This document shows, piece after piece, positions 16,457 to 23,893 of a DNA stretch of 29,943 nucleotides. Source of the DNA: DRVV01 sp964487415 (lineage in GTDB: Archaea > Thermoproteota > Bathyarchaeia > Bathyarchaeales > Bathycorpusculaceae); NCBI GenBank assembly GCA_964487415.1, contig CAZAPQ010000089.1, positions 1-29,943 of the forward strand, given 5' to 3'. The number at the start of each line of letters is the position of its first letter. Position 1 is the stretch's first letter. A program made the translations under genes and the position numbers. Under the pieces are notes generated by a model, which did not search any database, was not told the origin of the DNA, and saw nothing but the letters and a program-made list of their open reading frames with translations.

Positions 16457-17108
16457 ATTTCGCGGATGGACAAAGCGCTTTAACTGGGCATTTTGGGCAT
16501 AATTGGTTTCGGGCTTTGCAGTATTTTCTTCCAAGCAAAATAAGTAGGATGTGAATGTCTACGTAATCTTCAGGCGCATACAATTCTTGAAGGGCCTTTC
16601 TAACATCTTCATAGTCTCCCTTCATTGATACAAGCCCAAGCCTTTTTGACACCCGCTTAACATGAGTATCCACGGGAATCGTTGGTTTACCTCCGGAAAA
16701 TAATAAGACAACATCAGCAGTTTTAGGTCCAACCCCTGGAAGTTCCATTAAAGTTTTCCTCGCCTCTTCCAAAGGCATTGCAAGAATAGGCTGCAGGCTT
16801 CCTCCAAACCTTTCAAGAATTATCCGCGAAACTTCCTTTATTACTTTAGCCTTATTCCTATAAAGTCCAGCAACTTTTAGGCATTCCTCGATTTTTGCGA
16901 TTTCGGCGTTTGCTAAGTCCCTTGGGGTTATTGGAAAGGTTTTAGATAATTTATTAAATGCCTTCGTAGCGTTCCTATCTGATGTGTTTTGTGAAATGAT
17001 TGTTACGATCAAAGTTTCAAAGGGATCCATTTTGGATGGCATCCAACTTGAACCTTTAAAGTGTTCTCGAAGAATCCGGAGAATTTTCCTAGCGGTATTT
17101 TTGTCCAT
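16413..17108 (-). CDS. nth: Endonuclease III (HhH-GPD DNA glycosylase/AP lyase)
   Basis: Nth removes oxidised pyrimidines from DNA and cuts the abasic site. The 231-residue protein has the helix-hairpin-helix LPGVGPKTADVV with catalytic Lys129, the GPD-loop Asp147 in IPVDTHVKR, and a C-terminal 4Fe-4S cluster motif with Cys197, Cys204, Cys207 and Cys213 in the classic C-x6-C-x2-C-x5-C spacing. Its early ISQNTSDRNA segment matches the family's ISQQTTD-like helix. It is convergent with the Clp1/Grc3 gene, sharing 44 bases, and divergent from the PAC4-like gene over 46 bp. Confidence 0.95.
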   Translation of the reverse strand: MDKNTARKILRILREHFKGSSWMPSKMDPFETLIVTIISQNTSDRNATKAFNKLSKTFPITPRDLANAEIAKIEECLKVAGLYRNKAKVIKEVSRIILERFGGSLQPILAMPLEEARKTLMELPGVGPKTADVVLLFSGGKPTIPVDTHVKRVSKRLGLVSMKGDYEDVRKALQELYAPEDYVDIHILLILLGRKYCKARNQLCPKCPVKALCPSAKFMGKERRDQASPLK

Positions 17109-17127
17109 GTGTTTTCCTCTTTGAAAG

Positions 17128-17135
17128 TAATAAAT
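17128..17135 (+). promoter_or_regulatory. TATA box of the PAC4-like / UbiD transcript
   Basis: TAATAAAT is centred about 24 nt before the ATG at 17155, the archaeal TATA-to-start distance. This points to a leaderless mRNA and supports that start codon over later GTG/ATG codons. Confidence 0.5.
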
Positions 17136-17154
17136 ACCGCGTATTTAGGTATAA

Positions 17155-17547
17155 ATGGTGATGGTGAAGACTATGGAACGCGCAAAGATTGTTAAGGATG
17201 AGATAATAGAACAGAACATTCGTTTTCTCGTTGTTTATCTTGAAACAAAAAATGCCTGTCTAGTTCTCTTAAGTGAGAGAGAGGATCGGCTGGGAACCTT
17301 GGCCATTGCTGTGCCAAGAACAGGTAGCGTTACCGGGCCTCCGCCTTCATCAATTCTTCTCGGAGATAGAAATATAATTACTGCCCGTATGTTTGCGGAA
17401 TATGTAGCCTCGAGGAAAAGTAAAATAGCCCTAGTTTCTATATATTTGGAAACAATAAGCGAAACGCAATCTCAATCAATTTTGAAGAGGCTTTTAGAGA
17501 GGGTGATGCCTTCAGAAACCGACGTTATGGAAGGGAGCTTCGCATGA
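17155..17547 (+). CDS. Small conserved-looking protein resembling proteasome assembly chaperone 4 (PAC4/PSMG4)
   Basis: This 130-residue alpha/beta protein has no cysteine motif or membrane helix. The central pattern CLVLLSEREDRLGTLAIAVP, then SSILLGDRNIITARMFAEY and KIALVSIYLE, follows the order of motifs I recall in eukaryotic PAC4: a hydrophobic strand, LxxLAVAM, SxSLLGD, a Thr-containing helix, then a VSYNL strand. On that basis I propose a remote PAC4-type fold, which would assist assembly of the 20S proteasome alpha ring. This is pattern recognition, not a computed match. The next gene, a UbiD-family decarboxylase, overlaps its stop (ATGA). A proteasome gene is not in the window. Confidence 0.6.
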   Translation: MVMVKTMERAKIVKDEIIEQNIRFLVVYLETKNACLVLLSEREDRLGTLAIAVPRTGSVTGPPPSSILLGDRNIITARMFAEYVASRKSKIALVSIYLETISETQSQSILKRLLERVMPSETDVMEGSFA

Positions 17548-18899
17548 GCCTTAGAAGTTTCTTGAAGCATATGGAGGAGCTAAGTGAAGTACTTTATATA
17601 AAAGATGAGGTTTCTCCAAAATTTGAGATCCCCTATATTATGAAAAGTTTTGACATTAATGGTCCTGTTCTGATGTTTGAGAATGTTAAAGGTTATAAAA
17701 ATAAAATTGTAGCTAACGTATGCGGAACCAGAAACAGAATTTGCGCAGCCCTTGGTGTTAGACCAACCGAGCTTTATCAGAGACTTTTAGATGCATGTAG
17801 ATCCCCTAGGAGACCGGAAATCGTCGAAGACGGCGAGGTATGCGAGGTTATTGAAAAACCTGACTTGCTAAAATTTCCAATTTTGACCCATTTTGAAATG
17901 GATGCTGGCGCATACATCACATCTGCTGTTGTCCACGCTAAGGGTGTTGATGGAAAAATAGAAAATGTGTCCATTCATAGGTTACAGATTCTTGATGAAA
18001 AGCGCCTAGCCATACGTTTGGTTCCCCGTCACCTTTATAGACTATGGCAGTTGGCCAGAGAAGAAGGCGTGGATTTAGACGTCGCGATATCTATTGGAGT
18101 TCACCCCGCAGTAATGCTTGCGGCTTCTTCTACCCTTCCATTTGGGGTATGCGAGTTTGACGTTGCAAATGTGCTGTTAGATGGGCGTCTTCGCTTGGTT
18201 AAGGGTAAGTATGTAGATGCCTATGCCCCAGCTGATGCGGAAATAGTTTTGGAGGGCAAACTATCAGCAACCAAAGAGGTCTTAGAAGGGCCTTTGGTTG
18301 ACATTACTGGAACTTATGATGTGCAACGGATGCAGCCCGTAATAGAGGTTGTAAATGTCATGCGCCGCGGAGACTACATTTATCAAGCGCTGCTGCCTTC
18401 TGGGGCTGAGCATAGACTTTTGATGGGTTTGCCCCGTGAGGCCTTAATTTATGAGGCTGTTTCAAGGGTTGTGCCGAAGGTTCATGCCGTTAATCTTTCG
18501 GTTGGAGGAGGCGGATGGCTTCATGCAATAATTGCAATCGAAAAACAGATGGACGGAGATGCAAAAAATGCCCTGCTGGCTGCCTTAGCAGCCCACCCAA
18601 GCCTAAAGCATGCTGTTGTCGTTGATTCAGACATTGATGTTTTTAATATTTCTGATGTTGAGTGGGCCATAGCAACAAGGTTTCAGGCGGATGAAGACTT
18701 AATATTAGTAAAAAATGCACGAGGATCAACGTTGGACTCTTCAGCAGATCAGGAAACTGGAATGACTACGAAAATGGGAATCGACGCCACAAGGCCTTTG
18801 ACGAAACCTAGAGAGAAATTTGAGCGGGCTAGAATCCCAGCTAGCAGACGTGTCGAGGAGATAGTAAAAAAATTGTTAGTTGAAAATAATTTCAGATAA
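17544..18899 (+). CDS. UbiD-family decarboxylase, probably anhydromevalonate phosphate decarboxylase
   Basis: This is a 451-residue prenylated-FMN-dependent decarboxylase. The catalytic triad region is visible: Arg146 in SIHRLQILDEKRLAIR, and Glu248 with Asp253 in LEGPLVDITGTYD, i.e. the Glu-Arg-Asp version. VGGGGWLHAIIAI and DSDIDVFNISDVEWAIATR are typical of the C-terminal half. In most archaea a UbiD homologue converts trans-anhydromevalonate 5-phosphate to isopentenyl phosphate in the archaeal mevalonate pathway; length, sequence style and lack of nearby aromatic-degradation genes fit that role. Assignment to that substrate is inference. The prFMN-making partner (UbiX) is not in the window. 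It is translationally coupled to the PAC4-like gene. Confidence 0.85.
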   Translation: MSLRSFLKHMEELSEVLYIKDEVSPKFEIPYIMKSFDINGPVLMFENVKGYKNKIVANVCGTRNRICAALGVRPTELYQRLLDACRSPRRPEIVEDGEVCEVIEKPDLLKFPILTHFEMDAGAYITSAVVHAKGVDGKIENVSIHRLQILDEKRLAIRLVPRHLYRLWQLAREEGVDLDVAISIGVHPAVMLAASSTLPFGVCEFDVANVLLDGRLRLVKGKYVDAYAPADAEIVLEGKLSATKEVLEGPLVDITGTYDVQRMQPVIEVVNVMRRGDYIYQALLPSGAEHRLLMGLPREALIYEAVSRVVPKVHAVNLSVGGGGWLHAIIAIEKQMDGDAKNALLAALAAHPSLKHAVVVDSDIDVFNISDVEWAIATRFQADEDLILVKNARGSTLDSSADQETGMTTKMGIDATRPLTKPREKFERARIPASRRVEEIVKKLLVENNFR

Positions 18900-18930
18900 G
18901 TGACAACTGTTTATTACAACCATTAAACCT

Positions 18931-18940
18931 TTAATATTAA
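18931..18940 (+). promoter_or_regulatory. TATA box of the sua5 gene
   Basis: TTAATATTAA, preceded by AACCT, is centred 25 nt before the ATG at 18960. It is too close to the ATG at 18945, so it favours the downstream start and a leaderless mRNA. Confidence 0.5.
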
Positions 18941-18959
18941 TACTATGTTTACAGAGTTG

Positions 18960-20024
18960 ATGAATACCTTAGTGTTGAAGGTTAATCCTGAAGCCCCAGA
19001 TGCTGAAAAGATCCGTTTTGCAGCTGATATAATAAGGCGCGGGGGTCTTGTTGCTTTTCCAACAGAAACAGTCTATGGATTGGGAGCTGATGCGCTAAAC
19101 CCGAAGGCCGTGTTGGCGCTGTTTGAGGCTAAAAAACGTCCACTGGATAATCCTCCAATAGTGCATGTGGGAAAAATTGAGGATGTTTTTGCTTTGGTGA
19201 AAGAGGTTCCTGAAAAGGCTCAGAGGCTCATGGAGGTTTTTTGGCCTGGACCATTAACTTTAATTTTTAAGCGATCAAAGCTTGTGCCAGATGTAACTGT
19301 TGCTGGTTTGGATACCGTTGCAATTAGAATGCCGAGGCATAATGTGGCTTTAGCTCTTATTAGAGAAAGTAATTGTCCAATAGCAGCTCCTAGTGCAAAT
19401 CTTGCTGGAAGGCCAAGTCCGACAACGGCTCAGCATGTTTTAGATGATCTTGCAGGAAGAATAGACGCTGTTCTTGATGCGGGTCCCACCAAAATAGGTG
19501 TGGAATCAACAGTTCTTGACATTACTGTGGATCCGCCGCAAATTCTGCGGCCCGGAGGCATATCCTACGAAGTGTTAAAAGATTTTTTGGGGAGGGTGGA
19601 TCTAAACCCTGTTGCAATTGCAAACAAAGAGTTGCCAATAAATGAGGTGCGTTCTCCTGGAGTTAAGCACAAGCATTATGCTCCTAAAGCTGAGATGTTC
19701 CTTGTCGAAGGGCCTGTCATGGTTATTGTTGAGAAGATAAATGAGCTTTTAAGGGACTTTAAAAATAGAGGTTTTAAAGTTGGGGTTTTGGCAACGGACG
19801 AAACAGCGGCATATTATCATGATGTTGATGTTGTTAAATCTCTTGGAAGCAGAAACAACTTAACTGAAATTGCCAGGAACCTTTTCAGACTTTTGAGGGA
19901 GTTTGATTCTAATGGGGTAGATGTAATTCTTGCTGAAGGGATTCCCGCCCGCGGGGTCGGTTTGGCTGTTTTGAATAGGCTAAGGAAGGCTTCTGGATAC
20001 AAAATTTTGAAGGCTACTAGGTAG
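18960..20024 (+). CDS. sua5: L-threonylcarbamoyladenylate synthase Sua5 (YrdC plus Sua5 domain)
   Basis: Sua5 makes threonylcarbamoyl-AMP from Thr, bicarbonate and ATP, the first step of t6A37 in ANN-decoding tRNAs; KEOPS then transfers the group. I start at the ATG at 18960 (354 residues): the protein then begins MNTLVLKVNPEAP like other archaeal Sua5 proteins and the TATA box fits. The YrdC domain shows GGLVAFPTETVYGLGADA, the KKRP motif in FEAKKRPLDNPPIVHV, and APSANLAGRPSPT. The interdomain linker carries SPGVKHKHYAPKAE, then a C-terminal Sua5 domain of about 130 residues. The KEOPS subunit Cgi121 is three genes downstream, so two t6A genes are close together. Confidence 0.95.
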   Translation: MNTLVLKVNPEAPDAEKIRFAADIIRRGGLVAFPTETVYGLGADALNPKAVLALFEAKKRPLDNPPIVHVGKIEDVFALVKEVPEKAQRLMEVFWPGPLTLIFKRSKLVPDVTVAGLDTVAIRMPRHNVALALIRESNCPIAAPSANLAGRPSPTTAQHVLDDLAGRIDAVLDAGPTKIGVESTVLDITVDPPQILRPGGISYEVLKDFLGRVDLNPVAIANKELPINEVRSPGVKHKHYAPKAEMFLVEGPVMVIVEKINELLRDFKNRGFKVGVLATDETAAYYHDVDVVKSLGSRNNLTEIARNLFRLLREFDSNGVDVILAEGIPARGVGLAVLNRLRKASGYKILKATR

Positions 20025-20034
20025 CTGAGAAAAA

Positions 20035-20042
20035 TTTATATA
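20035..20042 (+). promoter_or_regulatory. TATA box of the thermosome gene
   Basis: TTTATATA preceded by the purine-rich GAGAAAAA (BRE-like) is the clearest TATA box in the window. Transcription would start near 20066, leaving a leader of about 45 nt. Confidence 0.65.
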
Positions 20043-20076
20043 GAAGTAACTTTTTCAAGCTGTTTTGCTTAAAATA

Positions 20077-20092
20077 AACCGGTCAACTGGTT
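20077..20092 (+). promoter_or_regulatory. Small hairpin in the thermosome leader
   Basis: AACCGG and CTGGTT around a TCAA loop form a 6-bp hairpin (one G-T pair) ending 3 nt before the GGAGG ribosome-binding site at 20096-20100. It could influence ribosome access, or be a heat-response protein site in DNA. Confidence 0.3.
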
Positions 20093-20110
20093 GATGGAGG
20101 TTGATGACAT

Positions 20111-21757
20111 ATGTCAGCCATACCTGGAACTGTTCCGGTCTTGATATTGAAAGAGGGAACTGGGAGAACATCCGGAAGGGAAGCCCAGAGAAATAACATC
20201 ATGGCTGCAAAGGTAATCTCTGAGATGGTGAAAACTACATTAGGACCAAGAGGCATGGATAAAATGCTTGTCAGTAGCTTTGGCGACGTCACTATAACTA
20301 ATGATGGAGCCACAATACTTAAGGAGCTGGATGTTCAGCATCCTGCTGCAAAGATGCTTGTAGAGGTTGCTAAGGCTCAAGATAATGAAGTGGGCGATGG
20401 AACAACCACTGCTGCTGTTTTAACAGGCGAATTGCTCGTTAAGGCTGAAGCCCTTTTAGACCAAAACGTTCACCCAACTATTATTATTGAAGGCTTTAAA
20501 AAGGCTCATGAGAAGGCTAGAGAAATTTTGGATAAAATGGCCATTCCCATAAGCATAAAGGATGATAAGCGTCTTTTGGATGTGGCTATAACCGCAATGG
20601 GCAGCAAAGGCGTAGCCGCCGCCAAAGATTATTTAGCAAAAATTGCCATCGATGCTGTGAAACAGGTTGCTGAGGAGAAGGATGGTAGATTCAAGGCAGA
20701 TATAGACCTTATTAAGATACTGAAAAAGCATGGAAAAAGCTTAGAGGAAACAGAACTTGTTAAGGGCATGGTCATTGATAAAGAGGTAGCTAATCCACAG
20801 ATGCCAAAAATGGTGAAGGATGCCAAAATTGCCCTGCTGAATGCTAAGTTGGAAATCGAAAAAACAGAGTTTGACGCCAAAATTAACATTGAAAGTCCGG
20901 AGCAAATGAAGCTATTCTTAGATGAGGAGGAACGAATGCTAAAGGAGATGGTGGACAAGATAGCGGAGGTCGGCGCGAATGTTGTTTTATGTGAAAAAGG
21001 CATTGACGATGTGGCTTTGCACTTCCTTGCCAAAAAAGGAATATTAGCCGTTAAAAACATCAGCAGCAGCGACATGGAGAAACTTGCCAGGGCCACCGGA
21101 GGAAAAATAGTGGCAAGCATAAAGGACTTAACACCTGATGTTCTTGGGGAAGCCAAAATTGTCGAAGAAGTCAAAATAGGCGATGACAAGCTAGTATATG
21201 TCAAGGAGTGCAAAAACCCAAAGGCTGTCACAATAGTAGTCAGAGGCGGAACAGAACACGTAGTGGACGAGGCAGAGCGTTCATTGCACGACGCCCTCTG
21301 CGTAGTGAGAAATGCCATAGAAGATGAAAAAATTGTTCCAGGTGGAGGCGCTCCAGAAGCGGAAGTAGCCAAGCAGCTCAGAGGATATGCCGTTAAGGTT
21401 GGGGGTAGAGAACAATTAGCCATAGAGGCCTTCGCTGACGCTGTTGAATCCATTCCGCTAATACTCGCAGAAAATGCCGGTCTAGATCCTGTTGACATAA
21501 TGGTGGAATTAAGGGCTGCTCATGAAAAGGACAATGGCATCAATATGGGCGTAGATGTATTCAGTGGCAAGGTTAGGGATATGCTCGAACTTAATGTGGT
21601 TGAACCTCTGAGGGTCAAGCTTCAAGTCCTCAAATCTGCGACTGAAGCGGCAAGTATGATCTTAAAGATTGATGATGTAATCGCAGCCAAAGGCCTTGAA
21701 AAAGAGAAAGAGAAGGAAAAGAAGCCATCAGAATCTGAAACTTCCGAATTTGATTAG
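20111..21757 (+). CDS. Thermosome subunit (group II chaperonin)
   Basis: This is an ATP-dependent chaperonin subunit of 548 residues, forming the double-ring cage that folds cytosolic proteins. Family motifs are TLGPRGMDKMLV, TITNDGATILKEL, the nucleotide-binding VGDGTTTAAVLTGELL (93-108) and VPGGGAPEAEVA, with LAENAGLDPVDIMVELR near the end. It starts after a leader with a GGAGG ribosome-binding site (20096-20100) and a strong TATA box. The tail is a charged EKEKEK...SETSEFD stretch rather than the Gly-Gly-Met repeats of some euryarchaeal thermosomes. This is the only chaperonin gene here. It stands between two t6A genes, but with its own promoter. Confidence 0.98.
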   Translation: MSAIPGTVPVLILKEGTGRTSGREAQRNNIMAAKVISEMVKTTLGPRGMDKMLVSSFGDVTITNDGATILKELDVQHPAAKMLVEVAKAQDNEVGDGTTTAAVLTGELLVKAEALLDQNVHPTIIIEGFKKAHEKAREILDKMAIPISIKDDKRLLDVAITAMGSKGVAAAKDYLAKIAIDAVKQVAEEKDGRFKADIDLIKILKKHGKSLEETELVKGMVIDKEVANPQMPKMVKDAKIALLNAKLEIEKTEFDAKINIESPEQMKLFLDEEERMLKEMVDKIAEVGANVVLCEKGIDDVALHFLAKKGILAVKNISSSDMEKLARATGGKIVASIKDLTPDVLGEAKIVEEVKIGDDKLVYVKECKNPKAVTIVVRGGTEHVVDEAERSLHDALCVVRNAIEDEKIVPGGGAPEAEVAKQLRGYAVKVGGREQLAIEAFADAVESIPLILAENAGLDPVDIMVELRAAHEKDNGINMGVDVFSGKVRDMLELNVVEPLRVKLQVLKSATEAASMILKIDDVIAAKGLEKEKEKEKKPSESETSEFD

Positions 21758-21859
21758 CGACTTTTGTCTCCCATCCTATTTTTGTTGAGGCTTTCGTTCT
21801 TCCAGTTTAGAAAGTTTAAAATCACCTGTATATGTTTTCCTTTAAATGAGGATACAAGT

Positions 21860-22462
21860 TTGGGTCATAAGCTTGAATATGAAGCTCCAAGCTGGAATGA
21901 TATATATCATATGCTCCTATGCCTTGCTGATAAGATAAAGGGTGCTTCATTTAAGCCAGATATTATCGTTGGAGTTTCTAGAGGCGGATGGCCGCCTGCA
22001 AGGGTTCTCTCAGACCTTCTGGATAATCCAAACCTCGCTAATGTTAGAGTTGAGTTTTATGTTGGAGTTGGAGAGACAAAAAACCAGCCAGTTTTAACAC
22101 AGCCAGTATCTATGAATGTGAAAGATAAGAAGGTGCTTGTGGTTGACGAGGTTGCCGACACTGGAAAAAGCTTAGAGCTCATAAAAAGACATTTGCTTGA
22201 TATGGGTGCAAAAGATGTTAAAATAGCCACGGTTTATTATAAACCATGGAGTGTTGTTATGCCCGATTACTATGTGACTGAAACCACTTCATGGATAGTT
22301 TTTCCATGGGAGATAAGGGAAACCCTAATGAAGATAGTTAGAAAATGCCGAGAAAGCAATAAGCCGCTAGACGAGGAGATATCAAAATTATTAGGGGCTG
22401 GTTTATCAAAAGAAATTGTGGACAAGTTTCTTAAAGAAATCTTAGAGGAGAAAAATTGCTAA
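21860..22462 (+). CDS. Phosphoribosyltransferase (Hpt/Gpt-like, purine salvage)
   Basis: This type I PRTase has the PRPP-binding loop VLVVDEVADTGKSLEL (the first acidic position is Val-Asp-Glu rather than the common Asp-Asp) and the preceding FKPDIIVGVSRGGWPPARVLSD. It resembles archaeal xanthine/guanine or hypoxanthine phosphoribosyltransferases; the base is not determinable from sequence. I choose the TTG at 21860 (200 residues), 8 nt after GAGG, because the protein then begins near LEYEAPSWNDIYHM as in relatives. A TTG at 21764 adds 32 hydrophobic residues that do not look like part of the fold; an AAGTTTAAAAT promoter-like element lies within that stretch. Cgi121 overlaps its 3' end by 7 bases. 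Confidence 0.82.
   Translation: MGHKLEYEAPSWNDIYHMLLCLADKIKGASFKPDIIVGVSRGGWPPARVLSDLLDNPNLANVRVEFYVGVGETKNQPVLTQPVSMNVKDKKVLVVDEVADTGKSLELIKRHLLDMGAKDVKIATVYYKPWSVVMPDYYVTETTSWIVFPWEIRETLMKIVRKCRESNKPLDEEISKLLGAGLSKEIVDKFLKEILEEKNC
22445..22450 (+). promoter_or_regulatory. Ribosome-binding site that decides the Cgi121 start
   Basis: GAGGAG lies inside the end of the phosphoribosyltransferase gene, 5 nt before a TTG. No ATG is available in the right place. Confidence 0.6.
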
Positions 22463-23022
22463 AATATCTTAAAGACTTCAAAAAATTTATTGCAGTAGCG
22501 GGATTTAAAGATGCAAGGATAACCGATTTGGATCAGTTCTTTGAAAATGTTCGAAAGACATTAGCCCCTGATGTGGAATTTCAATTGTTTGATGCAAGGC
22601 TCGTAGCCACATTTGACCACTTATTTTTCGCTTCTTTGAATGCCTTGACGGCCTTCAAGAATCAGGAAAATATTTCAAAAAGTTTGGCTATGGAAATAAT
22701 GCTCTATGCGTCTGGGCAGCGTCAAATACGAAAAGCCATGAAACTTATCGGAATTAAAAGCAACACACAAGAAATAGCCGTGCTCGTTATAGGTGAAGAC
22801 GCCGAGAAAGTAAATTCGGCTTTTACCCAAATAGGCAATTTTGCTAATGCAAAGCGTGACGACGGTGTCCTTGATTTAACTGAGGATAAAATAGAGGTCA
22901 TTCAGAGGGCCTTCAAAATATCTAATGAAGAAATTGAAGCTGTGATGAAGAATAACGACTTGAAAGAAGCTGTAAAAAAACTAATTATTGAGCGAGTTGC
23001 TTTACTTTCCACCCGACGCTAA
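22456..23022 (+). CDS. cgi121: KEOPS complex subunit Cgi121
   Basis: Cgi121 binds the tRNA 3' tail and holds it for KEOPS (Kae1, Bud32, Pcc1), which forms t6A37. The 188-residue protein shows the family core FDARLVATFDHLFFASLNALTAF and ISKSLAMEIMLYASGQRQI, with RKAMKLIGI. The start is a TTG five bases after GAGGAG, overlapping the phosphoribosyltransferase stop by 7 bases, so it is translationally coupled. The tail from about residue 160 is helical and charged. Other KEOPS subunits are absent from the window. Together with sua5 it makes this a t6A-related neighbourhood. Confidence 0.93.
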   Translation: MLKYLKDFKKFIAVAGFKDARITDLDQFFENVRKTLAPDVEFQLFDARLVATFDHLFFASLNALTAFKNQENISKSLAMEIMLYASGQRQIRKAMKLIGIKSNTQEIAVLVIGEDAEKVNSAFTQIGNFANAKRDDGVLDLTEDKIEVIQRAFKISNEEIEAVMKNNDLKEAVKKLIIERVALLSTRR

Positions 23023-23029
23023 TCATGCG

Positions 23030-23554
23030 TTAGAGTACTTTCTCTTTCATAACGGATAGAATGTCTTCCGGTTTTATAACAGAAATGCCCGTGAGTCCGC
23101 CCACAACTTCGATTAGTAAAATCTTGTCTGGATTGTTTAGATTTACCTTTCTGTTTATAACCGAGGCTGCGGCTTCTATAATGCTCCTTGTGGATGTTTC
23201 TGTGAAACGTTTTTCCACAGTAATTCGAAATGTTTCGTTCTGTTCAATTTTCGTGCTTAGCTCTCCTGCTGCATTCTGGATTTCTTTGAGATCCGTGCGT
23301 ACGACTTTCTGTATCGGCATGACTCTCAGCAAATAGCGGAACTCATAGGGATGCTCATGAAGTATTTCACGTAGTTTTCTTATCACCTCCATTGGGTCCA
23401 GAACAGTTTTTGCAACAATAAGCCCTGAGACTCCAGTTTTATCCACAACTGGCGACTGCTCTCCTATTTGTCCAAGTAGATACCATAACTCAGAGCAAGC
23501 TTCAGTCTCATTTCCCCTCGAAGTTGTTGCTAAGATATTAAAATCCCTAAGCAT
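23030..23554 (-). CDS. THUMP-domain RNA-binding protein (Tan1/THUMPD1-like)
   Basis: Tan1-type THUMP proteins present tRNA to an acetyltransferase that makes N4-acetylcytidine. The 174-residue protein begins with an alpha/beta part (NILATTSRGNETEACSEL), continues with EFRYLLRVMPIQKVVRTDLKEI, and has the THUMP core FRITVEKRFTETSTRSIIEAAA, NRKVNLNNPDKILLIEV and GLTGISVIKPEDI. There is no methyltransferase domain, which separates it from THUMP methylases. Its ATG follows a TATA box at about 50 nt. It is convergent with Cgi121 (7 bp gap), so it adds a third tRNA-modification gene to this stretch. Confidence 0.88.
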   Translation of the reverse strand: MLRDFNILATTSRGNETEACSELWYLLGQIGEQSPVVDKTGVSGLIVAKTVLDPMEVIRKLREILHEHPYEFRYLLRVMPIQKVVRTDLKEIQNAAGELSTKIEQNETFRITVEKRFTETSTRSIIEAAASVINRKVNLNNPDKILLIEVVGGLTGISVIKPEDILSVMKEKVL

Positions 23555-23600
23555 ACGTATTGCCTCTCAGCGTTAAACTTTCAGCGAGTAATTATGTATT

Positions 23601-23608
23601 GTATATAA
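23601..23608 (-). promoter_or_regulatory. TATA box of the THUMP gene
   Basis: TTATATAC on the minus strand lies 47-54 nt before the ATG at 23554, predicting a leader of about 25 nt. It lies downstream of the k-turn RNA candidate, so that RNA need not be part of the THUMP mRNA. Confidence 0.5.
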
Positions 23609-23624
23609 CACTTTAATCTTTCTA

Positions 23625-23698
23625 ATTGGTCAGCGCAGGTTAGTCGGCTTTTTCATAGCCGATAAGAGCTCCTAGCCGTCGCCTCACATCATCCCAAT
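23625..23698 (-). ncRNA. Candidate k-turn (box C/D-like) small RNA, about 74 nt
   Basis: On the minus strand ATTGG (23698-23694) can pair with CCAAT (23629-23625) as a terminal stem. Inside it, box C-like ATGATG (23692-23687) and box D CTGA (23633-23630) face each other with a 3-nt bulge (GAT), giving tandem G-A pairs, a U-U pair and a G-C pair: a full kink-turn as bound by L7Ae. The interior holds a hairpin TCGGCT/AGCCGA with an ATGAAAA loop. This could be a C/D guide RNA (CTATGAA as a weak C') or another L7Ae-binding RNA. A possible TATA element, ATAAATTA, lies about 26-33 nt upstream. Confidence 0.4.
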
Positions 23699-23893
23699 AT
23701 ACAATTTAATAAGCCATAATTTATCCATTTTGCAAGCGTCATCCTTATCTATGCCTTATGTTGCATGAAGGCGCTTATAACAACTTTAGTCAAACCAGTT
23801 GAATTTTGATATTTCAAAACCTTAAATAGCCACCTTTAAGATAAGCAACTTTCTAATTAAGCAAGAACTCAGTTTTCATGATTGATTGGAGGA

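Larger units (their letters stand above)
23555..23893. other. Intergenic region between the divergent THUMP and asparaginase genes
   Basis: These 339 bases hold the THUMP promoter, the k-turn RNA candidate and, on the plus strand, CTTAAATA near 23821 as possible asparaginase promoter. I see no protein gene here; both strands are broken by frequent stops. The part from 23740 to 23815 shows nothing I can name. Confidence 0.6.

Noticed and set aside
20629..21498. 289-codon open frame on the minus strand
   Set aside because: It lies wholly antisense to the thermosome gene and is Ser/Thr/Phe-rich, typical of a codon-usage shadow.
21764..21859. N-terminal extension of the phosphoribosyltransferase from an upstream TTG
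   Set aside because: The added 32 residues are outside the usual fold, no ribosome-binding site precedes them, and a promoter-like element and GAGG lie inside the stretch.
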